From NCBI GenBank assembly GCA_003598015.1, contig QZKE01000066.1, forward strand, positions 1 to 64,000: 64,000 bases of DNA. Direction: 5' to 3'. The stretch's first letter is position 1, and each line of letters opens with the position of its first letter. Under the pieces are notes generated by a model. It worked only from the letters and a program-made list of their open reading frames with translations, did not search any database and was not told the origin of the DNA. The DNA comes from Actinomycetota bacterium (lineage in GTDB: Bacteria > Actinomycetota > Geothermincolia > Geothermincolales > RBG-13-55-18). Shown here piece by piece: positions 15,931 through 27,138 of this stretch. Both the position numbers and the translations under genes were made by a program.

Positions 15931-17739
15931 TCGGATAACAGCACATTCTCCGTAATACCGCTTATAGCGATGCTGCTTCCCTGGGTGTCGCTGGTGGTGA
16001 TCGTGGCCATGCCCAAGAAGGCGAAGCAGCTGCGATTATGGCTGTGCTTCCTGGGGACGGTGGCCACCTTCGGGGTGGTACTGTCCCTGTTGCCGGGCAT
16101 CCTGGACGGCAATACCTATACCATCAAGCTGGCCAGCGTGGTACAGGGGCTGGAGATGCGCCTCAGCGTGGATACGCTGGGCTATTATTTCTCGCTCATC
16201 CTGTCCTTTATCTGGATGCTGACCACCCTCTACTCTATCTCCTATATCGACCATAAAGAGAACCGCTTTTTCGCCTTCATGGCCTTGTGCGAGTCTTTCC
16301 TGCTGGGTTGCGCGTTCTCCGCCAACATGTTCACTTACTTCATCTTCTACGAGATGATGACCTTCGGATCCTACCCCCTGATTATCCACGAGGAGACGGC
16401 CATGGCGCGCCGGGCCGGTTACAAGTACCTCGTGTACGCCATCGCGGCCGGCACTGTCCTCTTCTTCGCCATCATCGCTCATTATTTCTGGGGGGATGGC
16501 CAGCTGGGATTCGGGCAGTACGGCGTTTTGAGCCTGGAGTTCGCGGGACGTGCCGCTCTGACCACCATCTTCTTCGCCTACCTGGCCGGATTCGGGGTGA
16601 AGGCGGCCATCATGCCCCTGCACGGGTGGGTGCCCGACGCCCATCCGGCGGCGCCCTCCCCGGCCAGCGCGCTGCTCTCCGGGGTTATCCTGAAGGCGGG
16701 TGCCTTCGGCATCGTCCGCGTGGTCTTCAACGTCTTCGGGGTGGAGCTCATGCGGGAGCTGAACGTGTTCATCGTCATGGCCGTTCTGGCCTGCATCACC
16801 ATCGTGGTGGCCTCCGTCTTCGCCCTCACCCAGGACAACCTGAAACGCCGGCTGGCCTACTCGAGCATCGGGCAGGTCTCCTATATCATCCTGGGGCTGG
16901 CCATGCTGGCCCAGGATGGCGCCCTGGGCGGCGTCATGCACATCACCCACCATGCCCTGATGAAGGGCTGCCTCTTCCTCTGCGCCGGGGTGATCCTGGT
17001 AAAGACCGGCAAAAAGAACATCAGCGAGATGAAGGGGGTTGGATACAAACTACCGATAACCATGATCTGCTTCTCCATCTGCGCCCTGGCCATGATGGGG
17101 ACGCCGCCGTCGGTGGGATTCATCACCAAGTGGCTGTTGGGCAGCGGCTCCCTGGAGGCGGGATTACCCGTCTATATCGTAGTGCTGCTGGTGAGCGCCC
17201 TGCTCAACGCGGCCTATTTCCTGCCCATTATCTATATCGCGTTCTTCCGCTGGGAGGGCGACGATGAGGAGGGGCACGGGGATACCCACCGTCCCAAGCT
17301 GGTGTTCGGCAAGGAGGCGGACCACAAGCTGGTGGTACCCCTGGTCATCCTGTCAGCCCTGGTGATCATCGTAGGTATATGGGTGACCGTCCCCGGCTTT
17401 CCGTATTCACTGGTCAACCCCGCCGTTGAGGATATCTACGGCAGCAATGTCTCGGGTCATGTCTACGAAGACGAGAACGGAAACGGTATCTACGACGATG
17501 ACGATCCGGGCGTGGCGGGAGTGACGGTCCAGCTGAGCCTGGATGGAGAGGTAGTGGCGAGCACCGATAGCGATGAGACGGGCTTGTACGAATTCGAGAA
17601 GATCGAGGAGGGAACGTACGATATCGAGGTTATCACCGGGGCGGGGATGTCCGCCGTCGGCTCCACGCTGATCAGGGGGGTGAAGGTGACGTCCAACGAG
17701 GACGTAATCGTGGAAAGGCCCTTCCTGGTCAGTCCCTGA
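15928..17739 (+). CDS. Second MrpD/NuoM-type antiporter subunit with C-terminal SdrD-B-like domain
   Basis: A 603-residue protein. Residues 1 to about 495 form an antiporter subunit with the family motifs FFYEMMTFGSYPL-type segment, GFGVKAAIMPLHGWVPDAHP (TM7 lysine) and TQDNLKRRLAYSSIGQ. Residues about 507-603 are unlike any antiporter: a beta-sandwich of the SdrD-B/Cna-B type with the acidic loop DENGNGIYDDDDPG, the usual calcium-binding form in such domains, then GVTVQL and TGLYEFEKIEEGTYDIEV. The reading frame is continuous and normal in composition. If the final helix leaves the C terminus outside, the domain would be exposed at the cell surface. Start ATG 15928 after AAGGGGGTAG. Confidence 0.88.
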   Translation: MSDNSTFSVIPLIAMLLPWVSLVVIVAMPKKAKQLRLWLCFLGTVATFGVVLSLLPGILDGNTYTIKLASVVQGLEMRLSVDTLGYYFSLILSFIWMLTTLYSISYIDHKENRFFAFMALCESFLLGCAFSANMFTYFIFYEMMTFGSYPLIIHEETAMARRAGYKYLVYAIAAGTVLFFAIIAHYFWGDGQLGFGQYGVLSLEFAGRAALTTIFFAYLAGFGVKAAIMPLHGWVPDAHPAAPSPASALLSGVILKAGAFGIVRVVFNVFGVELMRELNVFIVMAVLACITIVVASVFALTQDNLKRRLAYSSIGQVSYIILGLAMLAQDGALGGVMHITHHALMKGCLFLCAGVILVKTGKKNISEMKGVGYKLPITMICFSICALAMMGTPPSVGFITKWLLGSGSLEAGLPVYIVVLLVSALLNAAYFLPIIYIAFFRWEGDDEEGHGDTHRPKLVFGKEADHKLVVPLVILSALVIIVGIWVTVPGFPYSLVNPAVEDIYGSNVSGHVYEDENGNGIYDDDDPGVAGVTVQLSLDGEVVASTDSDETGLYEFEKIEEGTYDIEVITGAGMSAVGSTLIRGVKVTSNEDVIVERPFLVSP

Positions 17740-17756
17740 CACGATGAGGTAGAGGG

Positions 17757-19904
17757 TTGCACGAGACGAAGGTAGCGATATTCGCATACTCCATCCTGCC
17801 CATCCTCGCCATGGCGCTGCCCGTGGCGGGAGCACTGCTGGCTGCGGTAGCGGGGGAGAAGCGGGCGCGCTTGCGCAACTGGGCCGCGGTGGTCGCCACC
17901 GGGGCGACGCTGCTCATGGCGGTGCTCATACTGGTGAAGGTGCTATCCGTCGGCGCGGTCTATTTCAACCTGGATATCATGCGCATCGGCACCAGCTACG
18001 TGTGCAACCTGGAGGTCGACGCCATCGGGGCGTTCTTCGTCTTCTTCACGGCGATCCTGTGGTTCGCCGCTTCCCTGCACGCTTTTCGCTACATGGATCA
18101 CGAACATAAGCGCACGCGCTTCTTCTTCTTCATGCTCCTCACCGAGACCGCCACCCTGGGGGTGTTCATGGTCCAGGACTACTTCAGCCTCTACCTGTTC
18201 TTCGAGGCCATGGGGCTGCTGGCCTATGTCCTGGTTATCCACTCCGAAACGGACAAGGCTCGCTCTGCGGCCGCCAAGTACATATGCATGACCGTGGTCG
18301 GAGGCCTGAGCCTCATCGGGGGCATCTTCCTCTACCTGGGCGCCGCGGGCACGATCGCTTTCAAACCCCTGGCCGATAGTGCCTGGCTCACGGGTTCCTT
18401 CAAAGTTGTGGCCCTGATCTGCCTCATCGCAGGCTTCGGCGTGAAAGCGGGCATGGTGCCCCTGCATATCTGGCTCCCCGACGCTCATCCCGCCGCGCCC
18501 TCCCCCGCAAGTGCCCTCCTCTCCGGGGTGATGATCAAGGCGGGCGCATACGGAATCCTGAGAACCGCGCTCACCTTCTTCCAGCAGCCGCCGGTCCATG
18601 CCGCGGAAGCCGAGGTAGTCAGCGGCGCTCACGCCGCGGAGGGGGCGGTGCACGCCGCGTCCGGAATCGCGGGCGACGTGCGCATGCTGGGATTTGCCAT
18701 AATATGGATGGCAGTGGCCACCATGTTCATCGGCATGTTGCTGGCCCTGGTGCAGAACGATATCAAGCGCACCCTGGCCTATTCGAGCGTCAGCCAGATG
18801 GGGTATATCCTCTTCGGCGTCGGGTGCATGACTTACCTGGGGGCGGAAGGGGCCATGGGCATGGGCGGCAGCCTCTACCACATCATCAACCACGCTTTCT
18901 TCAAGGGATGTTTCTTCCTCGCCGCGGGCTCCATTCTCTTCTGCGCCCACGAACTGGATATGTACAAACTGGGTGGCCTGTGGAGACGTATGCCCCTGAC
19001 CACCATATTCTGGTGCATCGCTGCGCTGGGCATCATGGGTATCCCTTTCCTGAACGGCTTCGTGTCTAAGACCCTCCTGCATCATGCCATCGTCGAATCG
19101 CACGAGTTCGCCGTGGGGGCCAACCTGGCCACGGCCGGATGGGTGAAGATGGCAGAGATCATGTTCATCATAACCAGTGGCGGCACCATCGGATATATCA
19201 CCAAGATGACCTACTACACGTTCTTCCGCGGGCCGGACCGGGAGCACGCGCATCATATCGAGCACGTAAAGGAAGCGCCCGCGTGGATGCTCGCAGGCAC
19301 CGGACTACTGGCCGCCGGGGTTTTGTTCAATGGCCTTTTCCCCGGCGTGCTCCTGAGCAAGCTTATCGGCCCGACGGTGCAGACGGTGCCGGGCTTCGAT
19401 CCCCATATGGCTGCCCACGTAGCGGAGGTCCCCATATTCATTTGGGGGAACTTCAAGGAGATCCTCGTCCCCCTGGCCATCGGTATCTCCGTCTTTGTCC
19501 TGGGGGCCTGGCCCGACCTTTTCGGAAGAAGGCGGCGGGGTCCGGATATCTTCCATATCCGGCTCCCGCGCTGGCTGGGGGTGGACTACTGGTACGTGCG
19601 GGGAGCCAGAGACTCGCTGGCGATACTCTTTGCCGGGCAGAGGACCTATGGGCCCATCAAAATGCGCGTTATATCCATGCTGAAACAGGGGGCGTACGGG
19701 ACGGTTCACACGGTCCGGGATGTGATCTACCCGGCGCTCACGGAGAAGCCCTACGAGCGGGTCAAGGAAGGTGTGATCAGGCTGGCCGGGGATACTCGCC
19801 GCAGGCTGTTGCCCAGGATAAGAGAGTACCAGGGAGATCTCGCCGTCGGAGCCCTGGTTATCGCGGTATCACTCACCATCTTCCTTATCATGAGGTTGCT
19901 GTGA
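17757..19904 (+). CDS. NuoL/MrpA-type antiporter subunit with C-terminal extension
   Basis: Largest antiporter subunit, 715 residues. The NuoL-like core has YLFFEAMGLLAYVLV (conserved Glu), GFGVKAGMVPLHIWLPDAHP (TM7 Lys) and QNDIKRTLAYSSVSQMGY. An Ala/His-rich insertion (HAAEAEVVSGAHAAEGAVHAAS, residues about 281-302) interrupts two helices. After the last core helices a roughly 120-residue extension ends in another membrane helix. This extension, from VDYWYVR to DLAVGALVIAVSL, resembles the whole C-terminal part of the next gene product. Start TTG 17757 after GAGGTAGAGGG. Confidence 0.88.
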   Translation: MHETKVAIFAYSILPILAMALPVAGALLAAVAGEKRARLRNWAAVVATGATLLMAVLILVKVLSVGAVYFNLDIMRIGTSYVCNLEVDAIGAFFVFFTAILWFAASLHAFRYMDHEHKRTRFFFFMLLTETATLGVFMVQDYFSLYLFFEAMGLLAYVLVIHSETDKARSAAAKYICMTVVGGLSLIGGIFLYLGAAGTIAFKPLADSAWLTGSFKVVALICLIAGFGVKAGMVPLHIWLPDAHPAAPSPASALLSGVMIKAGAYGILRTALTFFQQPPVHAAEAEVVSGAHAAEGAVHAASGIAGDVRMLGFAIIWMAVATMFIGMLLALVQNDIKRTLAYSSVSQMGYILFGVGCMTYLGAEGAMGMGGSLYHIINHAFFKGCFFLAAGSILFCAHELDMYKLGGLWRRMPLTTIFWCIAALGIMGIPFLNGFVSKTLLHHAIVESHEFAVGANLATAGWVKMAEIMFIITSGGTIGYITKMTYYTFFRGPDREHAHHIEHVKEAPAWMLAGTGLLAAGVLFNGLFPGVLLSKLIGPTVQTVPGFDPHMAAHVAEVPIFIWGNFKEILVPLAIGISVFVLGAWPDLFGRRRRGPDIFHIRLPRWLGVDYWYVRGARDSLAILFAGQRTYGPIKMRVISMLKQGAYGTVHTVRDVIYPALTEKPYERVKEGVIRLAGDTRRRLLPRIREYQGDLAVGALVIAVSLTIFLIMRLL

Positions 19905-19953
19905 GCGTATGAAGAATGAATATGTTGAGGTATAGCTTCCATTAACCGGGAGA

Positions 19954-20409
19954 ATGTATGAGACGAATCGGGAGTACGGATACGGGATGATGATACGGTT
20001 TGCTTTGCTGGTGGCCGAGTCCGGTGTGAGCAGGGACTTCTTCGCGGTCCTGGTAGCGGGGCTGGCCGGAATCGCGGTCCTCTTCTACGCCGCCGCTTCG
20101 GATCTCTTCGATCTCAAGCTCTTCAAGTTCGATCCCTACGCCTTCAGGCTCCCCAGGGAAGCCCGTGTCGAATACTGGTACACTAGGGCGGCGAAGAGGT
20201 TCGAGTCTTTCCTGGCCGATGGAGGCTGGAGCTACGCCAAGGCAAAAAAACAGGCAAGGGTGAGGGTGAAAAGGGACTGGCGCAGAATGCGCAAAGAAAC
20301 GCGCAGGATGTTGCCGGAAGCCGTCAAGCGGCTTAACCGCGATGTCGCGCTGGGCGCGCTGGCGATAGCCATCGTCCTGGTGGCCCTGTTGATCATAAGC
20401 CTGGTATAG
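19954..20409 (+). CDS. Small membrane protein related to the C-terminal module of the preceding antiporter
   Basis: A 151-residue protein with an N-terminal hydrophobic helix (FFAVLVAGLAGIAVLFYAAA), a basic amphipathic middle (AKAKKQARVRVKRDWRRMRKE region) and a C-terminal helix. VEYWYTR...RDVALGALAIAIVL aligns by eye with VDYWYVR...GDLAVGALVIAVSL at the end of the 17757-19904 product, so the module seems to exist fused and free-standing. Function unknown; probably an accessory subunit of the antiporter. A later ATG at 19987 is an alternative start. Confidence 0.65.
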   Translation: MYETNREYGYGMMIRFALLVAESGVSRDFFAVLVAGLAGIAVLFYAAASDLFDLKLFKFDPYAFRLPREARVEYWYTRAAKRFESFLADGGWSYAKAKKQARVRVKRDWRRMRKETRRMLPEAVKRLNRDVALGALAIAIVLVALLIISLV

Positions 20410-20467
20410 GAAGGAAACATGCGGACTCGCCCGGGCGGGCAGAGTCTGCTACCGGAGACAGGGGGAG

Positions 20468-20707
20468 ATGATGAAGAAAGCGATTCCTCTTTTGGTAGTC
20501 GGCGTGGCCGTGCTATTGTTATTTGGAAGTCTCGCCCCGGCTCTGGCCCAGGAGGAGGGCGATACGGAGGACGGAGGCGGTAGCAGCCTTCGCCTTATCG
20601 TCATCATCGCGGCCATATGGTTGGTGATCATAGCGGCCGTGATCACGGTGGTCATAATGACGAGGAAGAAATCCGGAGAAGATGAGAGGGAAAGCCGCGA
20701 GGGTTAG
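20468..20707 (+). CDS. Small membrane protein with signal-like N terminus
   Basis: 79 residues: an N-terminal hydrophobic segment ending in APALAQ (signal-peptide-like, possible cleavage after ALA), an acidic linker (EEGDTEDGGGSS), a transmembrane helix (LIVIIAAIWLVIIAAVITVV) and a charged tail. Tandem ATGs at 20468 and 20471 follow AGGGGGAG. I do not recognise the family. Position at the end of the antiporter operon suggests, but does not prove, a link. Confidence 0.6.
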   Translation: MMKKAIPLLVVGVAVLLLFGSLAPALAQEEGDTEDGGGSSLRLIVIIAAIWLVIIAAVITVVIMTRKKSGEDERESREG

Positions 20708-20802
20708 CCGCCGTCCCGCAGAACGGGAGCCCTCGTTGTGCCCACCCGATCGCGCGGTGGAAAACGGAAAACGGAACGATTGGAAAGGAATGGTGATATC
20801 GC

Positions 20803-21252
20803 ATGGATGAAAGGCTGTACACCGCTTCCCGCTGGCTTACTGCCCTGGCCATTATCCTGGTACCCTTATCGGTCATCGCCGTCGTCTCCGGCGCATGGGG
20901 CCTGAACTACCAGTTCGACACCGCGCAATGGACACGTTACCTGCTTTTCGCGTCCTGGATTCTGCTGGCCCTTTCGGTTATCGCGGGCATTGCCAACCTC
21001 ATCAGCCCACCCGAGGTAACGCTGGAAAAGCCGGTGGCGCCGGCACGCATGGAGGCCGCAGGCGAGACGGAAGGAGATGAGGAGGAGACCGCAAAAAGTG
21101 CCCCCCAGGCGGATAAACCCCCCTTCAATGTCGGCTATGCTTTCCTGCTGGCACAGGCATGTACCCTGGCGTTGGGGGTTGTCCTCTACGTTGCCTACAT
21201 CTCCTGGATGATCCTGGGACTGCAATCCTATCCGGCCCTGACCGGCCTGTAA
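20803..21252 (+). CDS. Uncharacterised membrane protein (three hydrophobic segments)
   Basis: 149 residues: two N-terminal helices (about 10-30 and 46-67), an acidic, alanine-rich loop (residues 75-108) and a third helix (about 112-137). No domain recognised. The ribosome site GGAAAGGAATGG lies a little far (about 10 nt) from ATG 20803. It sits 13 bp before the UPF0280 gene and on the same strand, so the two may be co-transcribed. Confidence 0.6.
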   Translation: MDERLYTASRWLTALAIILVPLSVIAVVSGAWGLNYQFDTAQWTRYLLFASWILLALSVIAGIANLISPPEVTLEKPVAPARMEAAGETEGDEEETAKSAPQADKPPFNVGYAFLLAQACTLALGVVLYVAYISWMILGLQSYPALTGL

Positions 21253-21265
21253 GAGCGAACGGAAG

Positions 21266-21997
21266 ATGGGGGAATATCTCCGCCGCTTTTACCGGGAACA
21301 CGTACAAGCTGCGGGCCTGGTCTCTTTCAACGTGGTGCTGGAAGAGAGCGATCTCTTCATTTTCGCCGTACGCGATCTTTCCGCCGCAGCCCGTTCATCC
21401 CTGGCTCGCCACCGCGGGGACCTGGAGGAGTTCATATCCCGCCAGCCGCGTTTCGGGACTTCATTCGTGCCCTATACCGTTCCGGAGGCATCTCCGCCCC
21501 TGGTCACCCTCATGGCTGAAGCGTCCGCCAGGGTGGGGGTTGGACCCATGGCAGCCGTGGCCGGAGCCATTGCGGATATGGTGGGGGAGGACCTGGCGTC
21601 CCTGTCAACGGAGGTCATCGTGGAGAACGGCGGGGACATCCACATCCGTTCCGGGCGGGAGAGGCGCGTGGGAGTATTCGCCGGGGGTTCCCCTTTCAGC
21701 GGGCGCCTGGCCTTACGCATACCCCCCACATCTGCGCAGGGGTTGGGGGTATGTACATCTTCCGCCACGGTGGGTCCCTCCTACAGCGCCGGCGGGGCCG
21801 ATTCGGCCCTGGTGGTGGCGGAGAGCGCCGCGCTGGCAGATGCCGCCGCCAGCGCTCTGGGCAACCGGGCCAAGACCCCGGGATACATCGAGGAAGCGGT
21901 AAACGGCGTGGCGGCCATCGAGGGCGTCATAGGCTGCCTGGTGGTCATGGGCGAGGACCTCGGCGTGCGGGGCGACCTGCAGCTGGAAGGGGTATGA
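21266..21997 (+). CDS. UPF0280 family protein (ApbE-like fold)
   Basis: A 243-residue protein of the UPF0280 family, distantly related to the flavin transferase ApbE. Recognisable segments are PMAAVAGAIADMVG, VENGGDIHIRS, LGVCTSSATVGPSYSAGGADSALVVAESAALADA and GNRAK. These recall the ApbE Mg/FAD-binding layout, but the catalytic role of UPF0280 proteins is not established. Members are common in anaerobes and methanogens. It ends 4 bp from the stop of the convergent response-regulator gene, with no visible terminator between them. Confidence 0.8.
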   Translation: MGEYLRRFYREHVQAAGLVSFNVVLEESDLFIFAVRDLSAAARSSLARHRGDLEEFISRQPRFGTSFVPYTVPEASPPLVTLMAEASARVGVGPMAAVAGAIADMVGEDLASLSTEVIVENGGDIHIRSGRERRVGVFAGGSPFSGRLALRIPPTSAQGLGVCTSSATVGPSYSAGGADSALVVAESAALADAAASALGNRAKTPGYIEEAVNGVAAIEGVIGCLVVMGEDLGVRGDLQLEGV

Positions 21998-22001
21998 CCC
22001 C

Positions 22002-22385
22002 CTAGAAGAAGGAAGCCACCGTCTCCAGCAACTCGTCGGGATCGGCCGGTTTCTCGAGGTAAGCCGCGTAGTCCATCTGCTTGCCGGTCTCCAGTTCGTA
22101 GCGCCGTCTGCTTACTTCCTCCCGCACCGATGTCAGGACGATCAGGGGCGTACCGGCCCAACGCTCGAAGCGCGGCTCGTGCAGGGTGTTGATCACGGCG
22201 AAGCCGTCCACGCGGGGCATGAGCAGGTCCAGGATGACCAGGTCGGGGCTTTCCGCCTCGATCTTCTCCAGTGCTTCCCCCCCGTCTTTTGCGGTTATGA
22301 TCTCGTATCCTTCGTCCTCGAGAAGCATCGAGACTACCTCCACGACATCGGGATCATCATCGGCAAGCAGTATTCTCTTGTTCAT
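22002..22385 (-). CDS. Single-domain response regulator (CheY-like receiver)
   Basis: 127 residues, only a receiver domain. Acidic pocket Asp9-Asp11, phospho-acceptor Asp53 in LVILDLLMPRVDG, Thr/Ser switch in IVLTSVRE and the conserved lysine in YLEKP are all present. No output domain, so it must signal through a partner protein. It lies 21 bp downstream of the histidine kinase gene on the same strand and is presumably its cognate regulator. Its start codon follows GGAGGTAAACG. Confidence 0.92.
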   Translation of the reverse strand: MNKRILLADDDPDVVEVVSMLLEDEGYEIITAKDGGEALEKIEAESPDLVILDLLMPRVDGFAVINTLHEPRFERWAGTPLIVLTSVREEVSRRRYELETGKQMDYAAYLEKPADPDELLETVASFF

Positions 22386-22406
22386 CGTTTACCTCCAGCT
22401 ATTCCT

Positions 22407-23762
22407 TCAGGCCGTCCCCGTGATATTATCGACTCCCGGCGTACCCGTACCCGCACCTTCCTCGAGCATGTAACGATCCTCCACGCGGCAAGTCACGCCT
22501 ATGGGTATGGAAAAGGAAACCAGGGTACCGGTGCCGGTCTCCGGCACCGGGCTTGTTACCTCTATGGTGCCGTGGTGCATATCGATTATGCGTTTGCATA
22601 TCGATAATCCCAGCCCCGTGCCCTCCAGAGATTCCGGGTCGCCCTTGAAGAACTCCTCGAAGACATGGGGCAGATGCCCGGGATCTATCCCCGTCCCGCT
22701 GTCCTCGATGTCCACCGTTACGGCATCGTTCTCGCGCCGCGCACGGATGGTTATGCGGCCGCCACGTGGTGTATGGCGCACTGAATTGGAGACCAGGTTG
22801 AGGATGAGCTGCTGCAGACGTATATCCGAGGCGAACACCTCGGGAAGGGGACGGTGTATCTCCGTGGCCACCGTAATGCCCTGGAGCGACGCAAGCTCGT
22901 GGGCCATCTCCACCGCGGCTCCCAGCACTTCCTCCCAAGCGATGGTTTTGAACTCCGTGACGATCTGCCCGCTCTCCAGGCGAGAGAGCTCCAGGAGGTC
23001 GCTGATAAGCTCCATCATCCCGTCCATGCGCTCGATACTGCGGTGTATGCCTTTGACCATGCGTTCATCGAGGCAATCCGTGCTCTTGCGCAATAGAAGC
23101 TTGAGGTAGCCCTGCACCGCCACCAGGGGTGACTTGAGGTCATGGGTAACCATGGAGAGGAAGCTGAGAAAATGGCGGCGTTCGTCTCTGATGCGGGCCA
23201 GGTCGCGTCGGGCCTGCTCGGCGTCCCTCTCCAGGCGTTCCTGGTTCTCCGCGCTGCGCAGGATGCTTCCGCCGAGCTCGGCGATGGATTCCAGGAACTC
23301 GAGGTCTTCCCGGTCGAAGCTCATGCTCTGCGCAAAGAAGAGGCGCATGATGCCCTGCACCTGCTGCTTGTCGCGGAAGGGAAGGAAAACGATGGAAGCA
23401 ATGCCCTCGCGCTCCAGCACCTCTTTGTGGGTTATGCGGGGGTCGCCGGCCACGTCCCATACGAAGAGGGGATTGCCCTTGAGCACCTGCTTCAGTGCGT
23501 CGTCGGCCAGGATCTGGCCTCCGCGCAGCAGGTCCTGGTCGATGCCGCAGCTCACACGCGGAATCATGCGTTTGCCATCTTCCCCGATGGTGAGCAGGGA
23601 GCAGCCTTTTGCCTCCGTGCCCCGGGCTGTCGCCTCTACCAGGGCGCGGATGATGTTATCCGCCCCACCCGCAGCGATCACGGAAAGGGCTATCTCGCGA
23701 ATGATCTTATGTCGCAATTGCCCACCGTACCTAGGGTATGAAGATCGGCTCCCCCGTCGCAA
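22407..23762 (-). CDS. GAF-domain sensor histidine kinase
   Basis: A soluble kinase of up to 451 residues with no membrane helices. GAF domain (about 20-165), coiled-coil linker (about 165-198), HisKA with phospho-acceptor His207 in MVTHDLKSPL, and HATPase with N box NLVSNSVRHT, G1 DSGTGID and G2 GTGLGLSI. The GAF ligand is unknown; cytosolic location suggests an internal signal. The longest frame starts at TTG 23762 with no visible ribosome site. TTG 23717, just after GGTGGG, is a plausible alternative that begins right before the GAF domain. Forms an operon with the receiver gene at 22002-22385. Confidence 0.9.
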   Translation of the reverse strand: MRRGSRSSYPRYGGQLRHKIIREIALSVIAAGGADNIIRALVEATARGTEAKGCSLLTIGEDGKRMIPRVSCGIDQDLLRGGQILADDALKQVLKGNPLFVWDVAGDPRITHKEVLEREGIASIVFLPFRDKQQVQGIMRLFFAQSMSFDREDLEFLESIAELGGSILRSAENQERLERDAEQARRDLARIRDERRHFLSFLSMVTHDLKSPLVAVQGYLKLLLRKSTDCLDERMVKGIHRSIERMDGMMELISDLLELSRLESGQIVTEFKTIAWEEVLGAAVEMAHELASLQGITVATEIHRPLPEVFASDIRLQQLILNLVSNSVRHTPRGGRITIRARRENDAVTVDIEDSGTGIDPGHLPHVFEEFFKGDPESLEGTGLGLSICKRIIDMHHGTIEVTSPVPETGTGTLVSFSIPIGVTCRVEDRYMLEEGAGTGTPGVDNITGTA

Positions 23763-23800
23763 GGATTTGAATAATAGGTTCTTCTTCGAGAAGTATGGGC

Positions 23801-23947
23801 GTCAGGCATAGGGGTCGGCCCTGGACTTATGCCTGAGCAATATGCCCAGTATATATACATGGGGATTTGAGTGACACCTTATTATCTTTCCTCCTGCTCC
23901 TCCCGGCTGTTTCAGGCATAAGTCCAGGGCCGACCCCTATGCCTGAC
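23801..23947. repeat. Perfect 36-bp inverted repeat around a 75-nt centre
   Basis: The left arm 23801-23836 starts GTCAGGCATAGGGGTCGGCC and the right arm 23912-23947 is its exact reverse complement. Each arm is itself partly palindromic (TCAGGCATA at one end, TATGCCTGA at the other). The centre is AT-rich and has no gene. The two-palindromes-in-opposite-orientation layout resembles REPIN-type elements. Confidence 0.9.
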
Positions 23948-24028
23948 GATGTCTCCCACTATACTCTACCCACACTTCTCGGAGAAGAACTGAATAATAT
24001 TATACATACCCGCATGGCGTGCGTATAA

Positions 24029-26427
<2,399 letters not shown>

Positions 26428-26447
26428 GAAGCAAGGGGGACAACGCT

Positions 26448-27125
26448 TTGAGCGCCTATGTTCTCTCGGCGACAGCCCTGGTCCTGACAGGCATCATGGC
26501 GTGGCTGTGGGAGAGCGGAGAGACGCGGAGTGAGCCCGCGCGCCTCCTCCTGGCTTGGCTCTGCCTGAGCGCCATTACCGCGCTCATAGCCGCGGCGGGG
26601 ATATGGATCAAAGACCCCACCATAAGTCTTTCCTTCACCGCGGCCGCCCGCTTGTGCTCCATGATCATCGTCTTCCTGCTGTTCATGTTCGCGCGTTCCT
26701 TCAGCAGCCCGGCGGATTTTACCCTCATCTTCTGGTCCATTCCCCTGCAGTTCGGCATGGCCGCGATCATCCTCAATTGGGGGAACATGTTCAAGCTCAG
26801 CGGGGATATGTGGGTAATGGATATGGGTAGTTCATTTGCCTTGGCCACCGTTTTCGTGAACTGGTTTTATGCCGTACTGGCCTTGACGTACGCGGCAGTG
26901 CTCTATATAACTCTGCGCCGGGAGGGCAGGGATAAGGAGAAAAAACGGACGATGATCATGATCGCAGCATTCCTCGTACTGCTCGTAGCGAGCGGGGTCA
27001 GAGGATCTCTGAGCGGCGCGGTCGGTTTCGCTATTACCCTGGGGTATCTGGGCCACCTTGCGGGAGTGTTGCTGCTGGTCTGGGCTTTTCACGGACCCAT
27101 ACTGCTCAAACCGGCGGAGAGATGA
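26448..27125 (+). CDS. Uncharacterised multi-pass membrane protein
   Basis: 225 residues with six or seven hydrophobic segments and short loops, resembling the membrane sensor halves of some signalling proteins, but with no attached domain. A charged loop ([11 protein letters not shown]) separates the last helices. TTG 26448 is preceded by AAGGGGGACAA and gives a protein beginning with a helix; the frame extends upstream only inside gatC. Its place between gatC and gatA is unexplained. Function unknown. Confidence 0.65.
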   Translation: MSAYVLSATALVLTGIMAWLWESGETRSEPARLLLAWLCLSAITALIAAAGIWIKDPTISLSFTAAARLCSMIIVFLLFMFARSFSSPADFTLIFWSIPLQFGMAAIILNWGNMFKLSGDMWVMDMGSSFALATVFVNWFYAVLALTYAAVLYITLRREGRDKEKKRTMIMIAAFLVLLVASGVRGSLSGAVGFAITLGYLGHLAGVLLLVWAFHGPILLKPAER

Positions 27126-27138
27126 GAGGTGTATTGGA

